Positions 1 to 9,069 of a stretch of DNA of 64,000 nt are shown here, one piece after another. Below the pieces are notes generated by a model. It made no database searches. It was given only the letters and a program-made list of their open reading frames with translations, and was not told where the DNA came from. How positions within the stretch are numbered: position 1 is the stretch's first letter; each line of letters starts with the position of its first letter. Source of the stretch: Fidelibacterota bacterium (lineage in GTDB: Bacteria > Fidelibacterota > UBA8477 > JABMPR01); NCBI GenBank assembly GCA_016844945.1, contig JAERTJ010000085.1, forward strand, positions 23,000-86,999. Direction: 5' to 3'. Position numbers and translations under genes: made by a program.

Positions 1-503
1 TGACAATCAACACAGGGGACTCTCGAGTGTGGTGAAACTGAGTAGACTTGCCATTCAGGACCCATGATGGTATGACAGGCAGTTCCACAAAATTCTGAAT
101 CATCCATGTAATGCATGGCACTCGAACCAGCAGCCACAATGAATAGCACGTTTACAACAGTCAAAATCAAGACTACAGGGATTACTTTCTCCCAGAAATT
201 GTGTGTCCCAATACTCCCATCACCCAGTTTGTCTGTAAAAACATTGTGGAGGGTTGTACCCGTCTTCTTTTTTTGCATCTGCCAACCAATGGGTAACAGG
301 ATTAATCCGATAATAAAAATAACAGGGATGATGAAGTAGGTCACGATTCCCGTATACGTACTCCTGAAAACACCAATCAGGGAGAGACCTTCTAGAATGA
401 AAAACGATATAAATGCTGTACTGGCAAGGATGACACCCAGCTTCCCGACCCAATTCATAAAAAGCAACTGGATGAACATGATGTATCGTCTAAAAAAATC
501 CAT
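1..503 (-). CDS. NapC/NirT-family membrane-anchored multiheme cytochrome c, truncated at the left window edge
   Basis: Reverse-strand translation from ATG at 503: MDFFRRYIMFIQLLFMNWVGK...CGTACHTIMGPEWQVYSVSPHSRVPCVDC; hydrophobic N-terminal segments and a CxxCH heme motif. No stop before the window edge, so it is absent from the ORF track. Confidence 0.8.
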   Translation of the reverse strand, partial: MDFFRRYIMFIQLLFMNWVGKLGVILASTAFISFFILEGLSLIGVFRSTYTGIVTYFIIPVIFIIGLILLPIGWQMQKKKTGTTLHNVFTDKLGDGSIGTHNFWEKVIPVVLILTVVNVLFIVAAGSSAMHYMDDSEFCGTACHTIMGPEWQVYSVSPHSRVPCVDC

Positions 504-702
504 TCCGACCTCTCTGTATCCTTAAATGTTTAGTGATGAAAGTTAAGCCGCTATTCTGCATTAGCAATTGCTTCTAGCTGCATTAAATGATAATACAAAA
601 ATTACATATTGAGACAGCCTTAAAACTATCAGAGGTTGAATTATCTTTTCTCTGCCTTAATTTGCCAGTAATTAATTCGATTCAATCAAGGAAAGGCATC
701 TG

Positions 703-1947
703 ATGAAATTCAGTTATGGACGATTGTTGCTACTTGGTTTCGGTTTTATGGGTACGACCATATTATGGGGTATATATAATGCTTATGTACCCATCTTTCT
801 CCAGGCGGGTCGAGAAGGATTCTCCACAACTTCAGGCGTGACTGGTTTTGGGATGAGCGCTACATCAACTGGCTTCATCATGACTCTAGACAACATCGCA
901 GCCCTCTTTATTCTGCCTTTTATTGGAGCCTGGTCTGATCGTATCAGGACGAAAATCGGGCGACGGAAACCCTTCATTGCAATGGGAGCGCCCATAGCTT
1001 TTATAGGCTTTATTGGAATCCCAATGATGTTGAATGTATCCTTGATTCCTTTTATGATCGCCATCTTTGTAACCCTATTTGCCATGGATGTTTTTAGAAC
1101 ACCTGTGATCTCACTCATGCCCGACATAACCCCATCCCCCAAACGGTCACAAGCCAATGGCATGATAAATCTTATGGGTGGTGTGGGTGCAGTTCTGGCC
1201 TTTGTCGTAGGTGGAATGCTCTTTAAGATATCCGTGGGAGCCCCATTTTATTTTGGTGGGATCATCATGCTCATCGGAGCTGCAGTTGTACTTTACTTTA
1301 TCAAGGAACCTGCTGTACCAGAACCCAAGGAAGAAGAGCCGGGATTGCTCCATAGTTTTAAAACCGTTTTGGTTGACAAGGATCGGTCTGCACTCTTTTT
1401 ACTCCTGGCGATATTTTTCTGGTTTCTGGGATATGGTGCCCTTGAAGTTTTCTTTACATCATTTGCAGTCAATCGGTTTGGAGTAGACAGCGGGCAAGCT
1501 ACTGGCCTCCTGGCATTCTTTTCCTTGCCCATCGTACTTTTCTCTCCCCTGAGTGGATATCTCGGTGCTAAATTTGGTCGCCGCATAATTATTATTGCAG
1601 GAATCATCGGATTTGCCATACTCCTCTTCTGGGGATATTCAATCCAAACATTACAAATGGTCAAAATAATGTTGCCACTGACAGGAGTTACCTGGTCATT
1701 AATCCTCGTCAATTCACTCCCTATGGTAGTGGATATGGCACCTCAGGATAGACTGGGAACCTATACAGGGCTCTACTATTTATCCTCACAAACCTCTGCA
1801 ATTGCAGGTCCTATTATGGCTGGCAAAATCATCGAAATATTTAATAATAATTATGGTGTTGGATTTATTTATGGCTCCACCACACTGATTATCGCACTGA
1901 TCTTCATGCTACCAGTAAAACGCGGAGAGGCCCTTACAGAGAGCTAA
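703..1947 (+). CDS. MFS transporter (SLC45/GPH-like)
   Basis: 414 aa, about 12 hydrophobic segments, MFS-like motif GAWSDRIRTKIGRRKPFI. Confidence 0.85.
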   Translation: MKFSYGRLLLLGFGFMGTTILWGIYNAYVPIFLQAGREGFSTTSGVTGFGMSATSTGFIMTLDNIAALFILPFIGAWSDRIRTKIGRRKPFIAMGAPIAFIGFIGIPMMLNVSLIPFMIAIFVTLFAMDVFRTPVISLMPDITPSPKRSQANGMINLMGGVGAVLAFVVGGMLFKISVGAPFYFGGIIMLIGAAVVLYFIKEPAVPEPKEEEPGLLHSFKTVLVDKDRSALFLLLAIFFWFLGYGALEVFFTSFAVNRFGVDSGQATGLLAFFSLPIVLFSPLSGYLGAKFGRRIIIIAGIIGFAILLFWGYSIQTLQMVKIMLPLTGVTWSLILVNSLPMVVDMAPQDRLGTYTGLYYLSSQTSAIAGPIMAGKIIEIFNNNYGVGFIYGSTTLIIALIFMLPVKRGEALTES

Positions 1948-1949
1948 AA

Positions 1950-3341
1950 ATGATTTATTTTCTTTTGAAATATATCGCTCTATTCATGGTGAAATTCTTC
2001 TATCGTCGAATTCGCGTGCATAATAAAGATCGTGTACCTACTGAAGGGCCGGTCATTCTGGTGGCGAATCATCCCAACACATTAATGGATCCCCTCCTTG
2101 TGGCACTTATGTCAGGTCGAAATCCACATGCTTTAGGTAAGAGTACTCTGTTCAGCTCACCTCTCAACAGATGGTTCTTTAACGCCATTCATGTGCTTCC
2201 TGTATATCGAAAACAAGATGCAGTAAAAGAGATGGGCAAGAATGCTGAAATTTTCGAAAAATGTTACCAATCTCTTGAGGGTGGCAACGTCCTGATTATC
2301 ATGCCCGAGGGCATCAGCCAGATGGATGGGACCTTGCATGAAATAAAAACTGGATCAGCGCGAATCGCTCTGGGTGCGGAGCAACGAAACAATTTTGAAC
2401 TGGGCTTAAAAATCGTACCTGCAGGAATAAATTACTCTGCCCCTACTCAGTTCTTCAAGGATGTCCAGTGTCGATTTGGACGACAAATTGACCTTTCACA
2501 ATTTCGTGCACTTTATGAAACGGATGAATATGAGGCGGTGTATCAGGTTACCAGTCTCATCAGAGATGCGCTGGAGAAATTGACCACCACGGTTGAGCAA
2601 GCTGAAACCGCTCAAGTACTGAGTAATTTGAAGAAAATTTACAAACAGGAACTGGCTGTGGATATGGGGGTCCACGATCAACTGGATCAGCATGACTTCG
2701 AAATGACCAGAGGGATGGCTGATGCGATCAACTGGTATTATAAACATTACCCGGATGCCTATCATTCAATGGATACCCAAATGCGTGCATATCTGGCAAA
2801 AATTGAAGGCTTGGAACTCAGGGATGATCTTCTTTCTACAGCTCGGGGACAACGTACTTTCGCAAGACGGGCTCTTGGGCTAGCAGGTGTTATTCTGGGA
2901 TTCCCTTTGTATTCGTGGGGTTTGATTAACAATTATATCCCCTACCGTATTCCGCAGTGGGTAGTAAAGATACTTAAACCTACAGTTGAATATCTCTCTA
3001 CTTTTAAGATGATATCTGGCTTTCTTTCCTTTTCAGCGCTCTATACACTACAAGGATTGCTGGTATGGTGGCTCACACAATCAGGAGGTTGGACAACGGC
3101 CTATCTGATTAGCCTGTTACCTGCGGCACGTTTCGCATTGTACTACCATGACACCATGCGGCGCTACCGGCAGCATTTACGCATACTGACTCTGTTTATA
3201 AAACGTAAAACATTGATGTATGAGATTATCCAGGAGCGTTTGGCATTGATAACGGCTCTTGATGAAGCAAAGCTGAAGTATATGAATCGAGCAGAAGAAG
3301 AACCAGGCTCCAAAGTCGGTGTGGATGACGATGAAGCCTGA
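1950..3341 (+). CDS. 1-acyl-sn-glycerol-3-phosphate acyltransferase-like (PlsC family) protein
   Basis: 463 aa, NHPNTLMDPLL (NHxxxxD type) and MPEGISQMDG motifs; starts 2 nt after the MFS stop. Confidence 0.85.
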   Translation: MIYFLLKYIALFMVKFFYRRIRVHNKDRVPTEGPVILVANHPNTLMDPLLVALMSGRNPHALGKSTLFSSPLNRWFFNAIHVLPVYRKQDAVKEMGKNAEIFEKCYQSLEGGNVLIIMPEGISQMDGTLHEIKTGSARIALGAEQRNNFELGLKIVPAGINYSAPTQFFKDVQCRFGRQIDLSQFRALYETDEYEAVYQVTSLIRDALEKLTTTVEQAETAQVLSNLKKIYKQELAVDMGVHDQLDQHDFEMTRGMADAINWYYKHYPDAYHSMDTQMRAYLAKIEGLELRDDLLSTARGQRTFARRALGLAGVILGFPLYSWGLINNYIPYRIPQWVVKILKPTVEYLSTFKMISGFLSFSALYTLQGLLVWWLTQSGGWTTAYLISLLPAARFALYYHDTMRRYRQHLRILTLFIKRKTLMYEIIQERLALITALDEAKLKYMNRAEEEPGSKVGVDDDEA

Positions 3342-3421
3342 TTGCATATAAGCGGTTGATGATTTCTATACGCCCTCTATGCTGCTTAGTTCCAATTTCT
3401 CCAAATTAATATTTCAAAGGC

Positions 3422-3450
3422 TTGACAGCCCTTGCCTCCCCGATTATATT
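3422..3450 (+). promoter_or_regulatory. sigma70-type promoter for tRNA-fMet (TTGACA-17-TATATT)
   Basis: TTGACA at 3422-3427, 17-nt spacer, TATATT at 3445-3450, 50 bp upstream of the tRNA. Confidence 0.65.
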
Positions 3451-3499
3451 CAGCCCGCTTTCACCGGGGCATCACTTAATTGCGAGGACCGGTAAACAT

Positions 3500-3573
<74 letters not shown>

Positions 3574-3578
3574 CAACG

Positions 3579-3609
3579 CAAAGAGCCTCGTCATCGACGG
3601 GGCTCTTTG
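3579..3609 (+). terminator. hairpin downstream of tRNA-fMet
   Basis: CAAAGAGCC t CGTC atc GACG g GGCTCTTTG near-perfect stem. Confidence 0.6.
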
Positions 3610-3705
3610 TGTTTTATGGGGTGCGAATACTAATCTTCCTGTTCGAAACGGAACGAGGTTTCTAGCGGAAGGCTCGTGGAGTAAGACGAAGGCGAAGCCT
3701 GATGT

Positions 3706-3724
3706 CAATCCTACTCCCGCTACA
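3706..3724 (+). repeat. direct repeat of the tRNA-fMet 3' end
   Basis: AATCCTACTCCCGCTACAA repeats the tRNA 3' end plus flank (3558-3576). Confidence 0.8.
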
Positions 3725-3729
3725 AATAG

Positions 3730-3760
3730 AAAAGGTCATCCGTATAGGGTGACCTTTTTT
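3730..3760 (+). terminator. rho-independent terminator-like hairpin
   Basis: AAAAGGTCA...TGACCTTTTTT. Confidence 0.65.
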
Positions 3761-3870
3761 ATTTATTGGAGTGGCGATGAGAACCTACCTGTTCTATTGC
3801 GAGGAGCAAAGCCAGTAGCCTGGATAAATTAATATTGAATGTTCCCTTCATGAAGGTGGAAAAAATGATA

Positions 3871-3900
3871 AAGCCTTCACCGACGGATCGATGAAGGCTT
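3871..3900 (-). terminator. hairpin downstream of the PiT gene
   Basis: AAGCCTTCA...TGAAGGCTT stem, followed by a T-rich run on the minus strand. Confidence 0.6.
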
Positions 3901-3945
3901 CATTTCATAATTGTTTTTCAGCTAATGTTTAGTTATTACAATACC

Positions 3946-6198
3946 TCAATCAAAATCCACAGATTCGTTAATATCACTGAATGTCTTTGAAAAGATTTCC
4001 ATCAGTTTCAGATTCTGCCGCGAGAGCATCAACGTATTACCCATGATAGAATAATACAGGATGCTCAGTCGTGTCTTGGATTCCAACGTCTTGATTCTGT
4101 CAATCTGATCCTGGTTCTGTTTATCGGTGACTCTCTTCAATTTGTTGTATTTTTGGGTTGCAGCTTCAATGTCACCCGATTCAGTCTTGTCGAGGATGCG
4201 TTCTGTATTTTCCAGAATTTCCATCATCAAGCTACTTGCACTTCTCAATTCACGCACCTGGGAATCCAGCAAACCTTTATGATGATTCTGAACATGGGAA
4301 TATGCCCTATGGGTAATATCACGATGACCATCCGCAAGTTTCTGAAGCCGGGTTACCGTTTTACCAAACGTATTCGGTTTGATGCCGTCTTCTTGCTGTA
4401 CCAACCGCATGGATTTGAATACATTGGCAACAATGGTATTGGTCCATTTCTGGATCGTTTTGGACTTATTATACTCGTCCTTGAGAACATATTCGTTCTG
4501 ATTATAGAGTGCGGTTAACGTGCTGTCAATTGAGACACGTATCTCATGCAGCAGAATGCTCATATGTTCAAATGTGAGAGAGACGGTCTCATCAACATTC
4601 TTGCATTTCTTAAGATTGAATACAAGGGACTTATCCTTTGCTCTCTTTCTTTCCTTGTGCTTCGAATGTGTGCTACGGATGAAGAGCGCAATCATAATGA
4701 CGAGAACCAGAACGCCCCAGCCACCAGTATAGAAAATGATCATAGCTATGATTGATGATACAACGAAGGCTGAAAGAGCCGTCATAAACCATCCACCCAC
4801 AACAGTTAGCACTCCGGTTATTCGGTATACAGCGCTTTCACGTCCCCAGGCCAGGTCAGAGAAGGCAGAACCCATGGCAACCATGAACATGACGTAGGTT
4901 GTAGACAGCGGGAGCTTTTGTGAAGTCGCATAGGATATCACCACACTGGCTACCATCATATTTACTGAAGCACGTAGCAAATCAAACGAAGGTCTGTTTT
5001 CGGCGTCAGCATCACCTTTGTACTTACTGGTGTCAAATCGATTTGAAAGCCAGTTCAGAACGATATTAGGGGTAATCCCCTTGATCAATTCAGAGAACCG
5101 AATGACCATTTTCACAATGACACGGGATAGATAGGCGGATTCAAACCTTTCCTCGTCCTCAGATTGTTGTCCCAGGCTGATCTCTGTTTCTGTAACGGTG
5201 CGTGCCTTCTTGGAGAACCAAAGGGTTATGACCATAACCACACCTGCGATCAACAGCATATAGGACTCGGCAGGCACTTTGGCGTCAAGAGCTCCCATTG
5301 TAGTAGCCAGTGGATCACCTGATAAGTTTGCAACCTTATAGGCATGGAGTCCAGCCATTGGTACTCCGATAAAATTCATGAGGTCGTTGGCTGCAAAAGC
5401 CATGGCAAGCGCAAAGGTTCCAACCAGAACAATGGGTTTTAGAATATTGATTTTCATATACTGAAGTACTTGAAGTAGTACAGCAGAAACTCCAAAGACT
5501 CCAAGGAGAATGATGAAAGCGTTTTCTCTGATCCATTTTGCTTCTTCAGGTGATATGAATGAAGCACCTTTTGCACCTTTCACCAGGATAAAATAGGTAA
5601 TGAATGCCAGTGCCATACCTCCCCAGAGGGCACCGTATCGTTTTAGCCGTTTTGTATAATCGAAGGTAAATAGCATCCGGGTCAAGAACATCATGATCAT
5701 ACCAAAGAGGAACGAAACAACCACCGACAATAGTATCCCAAATATGATAATCATCGCCTTTTCAGAATTGATGTACTGAGAAAGCGTCGCCATACTGTCA
5801 CCCGCCTGCAATATCTTTAATGTGGAGACTGCTACAGCACCTCCCAGTAATTCAAATACAATTGAGACAGTTGTTGATGTGGGTAAACCATAGGTATTAA
5901 AGAGGTCTAAAAGAATAACATCCGTAATCATTACTGCGAGGAAGATGGTAATGAGTTCAGGCATGGTGAAGAATTGCGGGTGAAAAATACCTTTGCGCGC
6001 AACCTCCATCATTCCACTGGAGAATAGTACACCTACCATGATGCCAAGACTAGCGACAATCATGATAACACGACGTTTAGCGACTCTTGATCCGATGGAT
6101 GAATTGAGGAAATTCACTGCATCATTACTGACGCCGACTACAAGATCAAATATTGCCAGACTGATTAAAACGCCAACGGCCATTAAATAAAATTCCAT
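3946..6198 (-). CDS. inorganic phosphate transporter, PiT family, with C-terminal cytoplasmic PhoU-like helical domain
   Basis: 750 aa; duplicated PiT signatures (GVSNDAVNFLNSSIGSRVAKRR, FAANDLMNFIGVPMAG) and a charged helical C-terminus. Confidence 0.85.
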   Translation of the reverse strand: MEFYLMAVGVLISLAIFDLVVGVSNDAVNFLNSSIGSRVAKRRVIMIVASLGIMVGVLFSSGMMEVARKGIFHPQFFTMPELITIFLAVMITDVILLDLFNTYGLPTSTTVSIVFELLGGAVAVSTLKILQAGDSMATLSQYINSEKAMIIIFGILLSVVVSFLFGMIMMFLTRMLFTFDYTKRLKRYGALWGGMALAFITYFILVKGAKGASFISPEEAKWIRENAFIILLGVFGVSAVLLQVLQYMKINILKPIVLVGTFALAMAFAANDLMNFIGVPMAGLHAYKVANLSGDPLATTMGALDAKVPAESYMLLIAGVVMVITLWFSKKARTVTETEISLGQQSEDEERFESAYLSRVIVKMVIRFSELIKGITPNIVLNWLSNRFDTSKYKGDADAENRPSFDLLRASVNMMVASVVISYATSQKLPLSTTYVMFMVAMGSAFSDLAWGRESAVYRITGVLTVVGGWFMTALSAFVVSSIIAMIIFYTGGWGVLVLVIMIALFIRSTHSKHKERKRAKDKSLVFNLKKCKNVDETVSLTFEHMSILLHEIRVSIDSTLTALYNQNEYVLKDEYNKSKTIQKWTNTIVANVFKSMRLVQQEDGIKPNTFGKTVTRLQKLADGHRDITHRAYSHVQNHHKGLLDSQVRELRSASSLMMEILENTERILDKTESGDIEAATQKYNKLKRVTDKQNQDQIDRIKTLESKTRLSILYYSIMGNTLMLSRQNLKLMEIFSKTFSDINESVDFD

Positions 6199-6306
6199 TA
6201 TTCCTTGTTATCCTTTTTTTGTATAAACGATGTGCAATTTATATAACCCTAGGGGTGTAAAGTCTTACTTAATAATTTAGCCATCCATGTCCATGCTACC
6301 TTCACA

Positions 6307-6408
6307 CTAAGCGACCAACTCCAGAATATCAGCTTCATCATCGACAACACTGAGAGGTTGCTTCTCAATATCTATCAGGGTTTCAATATTGATTTCAATT
6401 GTTAGCAT
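6307..6408 (-). pseudogene. possible remnant of a response-regulator receiver N-terminus
   Basis: 33-aa reading frame MLTIEINIETLIDIEKQPLSVVDDEADILELVA*; LSVVDDEADILELV matches receiver beta1/acidic-pair consensus and then stops. Confidence 0.35.
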
Positions 6409-6437
6409 TTGGTTAGAATCTAACCAAATGCTAACAA
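6399..6437. repeat. 19-bp perfect inverted repeat
   Basis: TTGTTAGCATTTGGTTAGA a TCTAACCAAATGCTAACAA. Confidence 0.85.
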
Positions 6438-6724
6438 ATCTTTACTTAATTTTGTCTTCTTAACCAGAGGTCAGAAACTGAATTTGACTCATTCAATTTT
6501 TGTTAAAGTAGTTTCAAAGGCAGGTAGTATTTACGCTCCCTGCTGCTATTGTAAAGACCTGTTATTTATGGATATTCTTTGATCTGAATCCCCAAAGATC
6601 GTTGGTTCGAAACGGAGAGCAGTTTCAGAGAGCAAGAGTTCGTGGCAAGACGAGGGTAAAATTGCGTGGAGTGGTACAGTGACTAATTAATTCTTTGGTA
6701 GTCAAAAAGCACCACGCCAGGCTC

Positions 6725-8512
6725 TTAAGCTGATGATTTCTCAAACACCTTTTGGATGGCTGTTGTGAAGCTTGTTCTTGTCACCGGTTTTAGCAAATAT
6801 TGACGGATTCCCATTCTTTGGGCTCTTTCCGCATCCATAAATTCACTGAAACCGGAACAAAGAATGATGGGCATATCCGGTCGGATTTCCATGACCCGTT
6901 TTGACAATTCTGCGCCAGTCATTCCAGGCATTGTCATGTCTGTAATTAATAGATCAAAGCCATAAGGGTCATTTTGAAATGCATCCAGGCATTCCAGGCT
7001 GCTGGTGAATGCGGCTGTCTCATATCCTAACTGATTAAAAGTAAGTGTATTTACCTCAGTGATAACTTGATCGTCATCAACGAAAAGAATTCTCTTATTG
7101 CCTGAAGGACCCAATTCTTCAGATCTCTCCAATTCAGGTAAAGTCTCGTTATTGGTCTCGCTGGCTGGTAGATAGACCTGGAAACTGCTTCCAAGACCTG
7201 GCTCACTTGTGACCCGAATATCACCCTGGTAGCTACGCACAATGCCGTGCACTACGGCTAGCCCAAGCCCTGTTCCTTCACCTTTTGCCCTTGAAGTGAA
7301 GTAAGGCTCGAATACCCTGCTTCTAATGTCGGTGGTCATACCAACCCCATCATCACTAATAGTCAACTCAAGATATGTGCCTTCGGGGAGCTCTATTCGC
7401 TCGAAATCATCCTCTTTATTGAATGTTACTGTATGCAATGATATCCTGATTTCGCCACCCCCTTCCTGCGAGGCTTGATATGCATTTGTACATAGATTCA
7501 AAATGATGCGATGCATTTCGGTTGGATCCGCAAAAAGAGGAGGACAATCGGTGTCAATATCCAATTTGATCTCAATCGTGCTTGGTAGCGATGCTCTTAA
7601 TAGTTTTAAGGTTTCGTCGATAATCACATGGAGATGCAGAATTTTCCGTTCGTTCTCATTCCGGCGACTAAATCTCAGAATCTGTTCTACAAGTTCCTTT
7701 GCCCGTTCCGCTCCATGGAATATCCCATCAAGATGATTTTGGACCTTGCCAGAATCCTCTTTCTCCACTCTGGCGAGTTCAACATATCCATAAATCGAAG
7801 CCAAAATATTATTGAAATCATGGGCTATGCCACCTGCCAGGGTACCGATGGCTTCCATTTTTTGTGACTGTTGTAGCTGTTCTTCCAACCTTCGATTCTC
7901 TTTCTTAGCCAGGTGATGCTCAGTGAGGTCATGGAAACTCCAAACTCTCCCCGGAATGATTCTATTGGGAGCCAGCTCTGCTGTATAGCGTTCGAAGACA
8001 CGACCATCCCGAAGAACTATTTCATCTACACACTTCTCAGAGCCCTGATACAAGTTATCGATACGACGGGCGAAACCTTCAGGATCAACAACCTGATCCA
8101 GGACATGATCAATTAGGGCACTGTCAGTAGCGTCATCCCCAAGCATTTCAGGCGGAATCCCCCACATGTCAGAGAACCTCTCGTTTGATGTAATCACCTT
8201 CCCCTGATTTGATACAACAAGTATCCCATCCTCTGTGGATTGGAGTGTGGCTCTAAGGACATCTTCGGTTTCTTTTAATTTGTCAATTTCTCGTTTCAGG
8301 AGAAAAAAGATTATAAAAGCAGTAGAAATAACGAAAAACCAGCCCTTGATGGTTTGAATTCCCGTCAATACATCAACATCTTTGACAGCAAAAAAAAGAA
8401 TTTGATCGGAAAAGAGAATCCAGAGAATCGAGAAACAGGCATAGATAAGTGATATTCTGAGAGCTGCATTCCAATTGGTAATGGTAAATATTTTAAATGA
8501 ATTGAATTTCAA
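6725..8512 (-). CDS. hybrid sensor histidine kinase (TM-PAS-HisKA-HATPase-receiver)
   Basis: 595 aa; GGIAHDFNNILASIYGYVE H-box, GTGLGLAVVHGIV G-box, C-terminal receiver LFVDDDQ...LLITDMTMPGMTG. Confidence 0.9.
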   Translation of the reverse strand: MKFNSFKIFTITNWNAALRISLIYACFSILWILFSDQILFFAVKDVDVLTGIQTIKGWFFVISTAFIIFFLLKREIDKLKETEDVLRATLQSTEDGILVVSNQGKVITSNERFSDMWGIPPEMLGDDATDSALIDHVLDQVVDPEGFARRIDNLYQGSEKCVDEIVLRDGRVFERYTAELAPNRIIPGRVWSFHDLTEHHLAKKENRRLEEQLQQSQKMEAIGTLAGGIAHDFNNILASIYGYVELARVEKEDSGKVQNHLDGIFHGAERAKELVEQILRFSRRNENERKILHLHVIIDETLKLLRASLPSTIEIKLDIDTDCPPLFADPTEMHRIILNLCTNAYQASQEGGGEIRISLHTVTFNKEDDFERIELPEGTYLELTISDDGVGMTTDIRSRVFEPYFTSRAKGEGTGLGLAVVHGIVRSYQGDIRVTSEPGLGSSFQVYLPASETNNETLPELERSEELGPSGNKRILFVDDDQVITEVNTLTFNQLGYETAAFTSSLECLDAFQNDPYGFDLLITDMTMPGMTGAELSKRVMEIRPDMPIILCSGFSEFMDAERAQRMGIRQYLLKPVTRTSFTTAIQKVFEKSSA

Positions 8513-8570
8513 TAGCTTGTGTTCACTCCTGTAAGGTTGAGAGTTAAAATAAGGCTACCAAGCATTCATC

Positions 8571-9005
8571 CTAGTTCTTCATCTGCAGGATATTCTGGAT
8601 ATCAAGCAGCACAATTAAATCCTCCTCCGTTTTCAGGACTCCCGTAAAATACTCACCGGTTACACCCGATACATTTGAAGGAGGAGGCTCTATTAGCGCC
8701 GGATCAGCGACAACAATATCATCTATTCTATCTACGAGAAGTCCGATATTTTCTCCTTGAGATTCAACAACTACGATTCTCATTGAATCACTAATCTCCT
8801 CGTGCTCTATCCCAAACTTCTTTCGAGGGTCAATCTCACCCCTGAGATTAATTATACCCCTTACAAAATCCGGAGCGCCAAATGCATTCGTTATATCAAT
8901 GTGTTTGTTTATCTCCTGAACATCTGAAGTATTCAATCCACACGAAATATCAGCGACCTGAAAAATGGTCAGCTCCTGCGCCATATTGTTTTGCTCAGTT
9001 TTCAT
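8571..9005 (-). CDS. CheW-like chemotaxis coupling protein
   Basis: 144 aa; APDFVRGIINLRGEIDPRKKFG and IGLLVDRIDDIV motifs. Confidence 0.9.
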   Translation of the reverse strand: MKTEQNNMAQELTIFQVADISCGLNTSDVQEINKHIDITNAFGAPDFVRGIINLRGEIDPRKKFGIEHEEISDSMRIVVVESQGENIGLLVDRIDDIVVADPALIEPPPSNVSGVTGEYFTGVLKTEEDLIVLLDIQNILQMKN

Positions 9006-9069
9006 AGAATTCTCACTTTCACTACGACTTAATACTTAATAAATATGCCAGTTGCGGGAATCATCAACT

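Noticed and set aside
115-453. Two small ORFs (115-339 plus, 220-453 minus) at the left edge
   Set aside because: Both are alternative frames of the truncated NapC/NirT-type cytochrome gene (1-503 minus).
1293-1712. 139-aa minus-strand ORF opposite the MFS transporter
   Set aside because: Shadow of the well-supported plus-strand gene.
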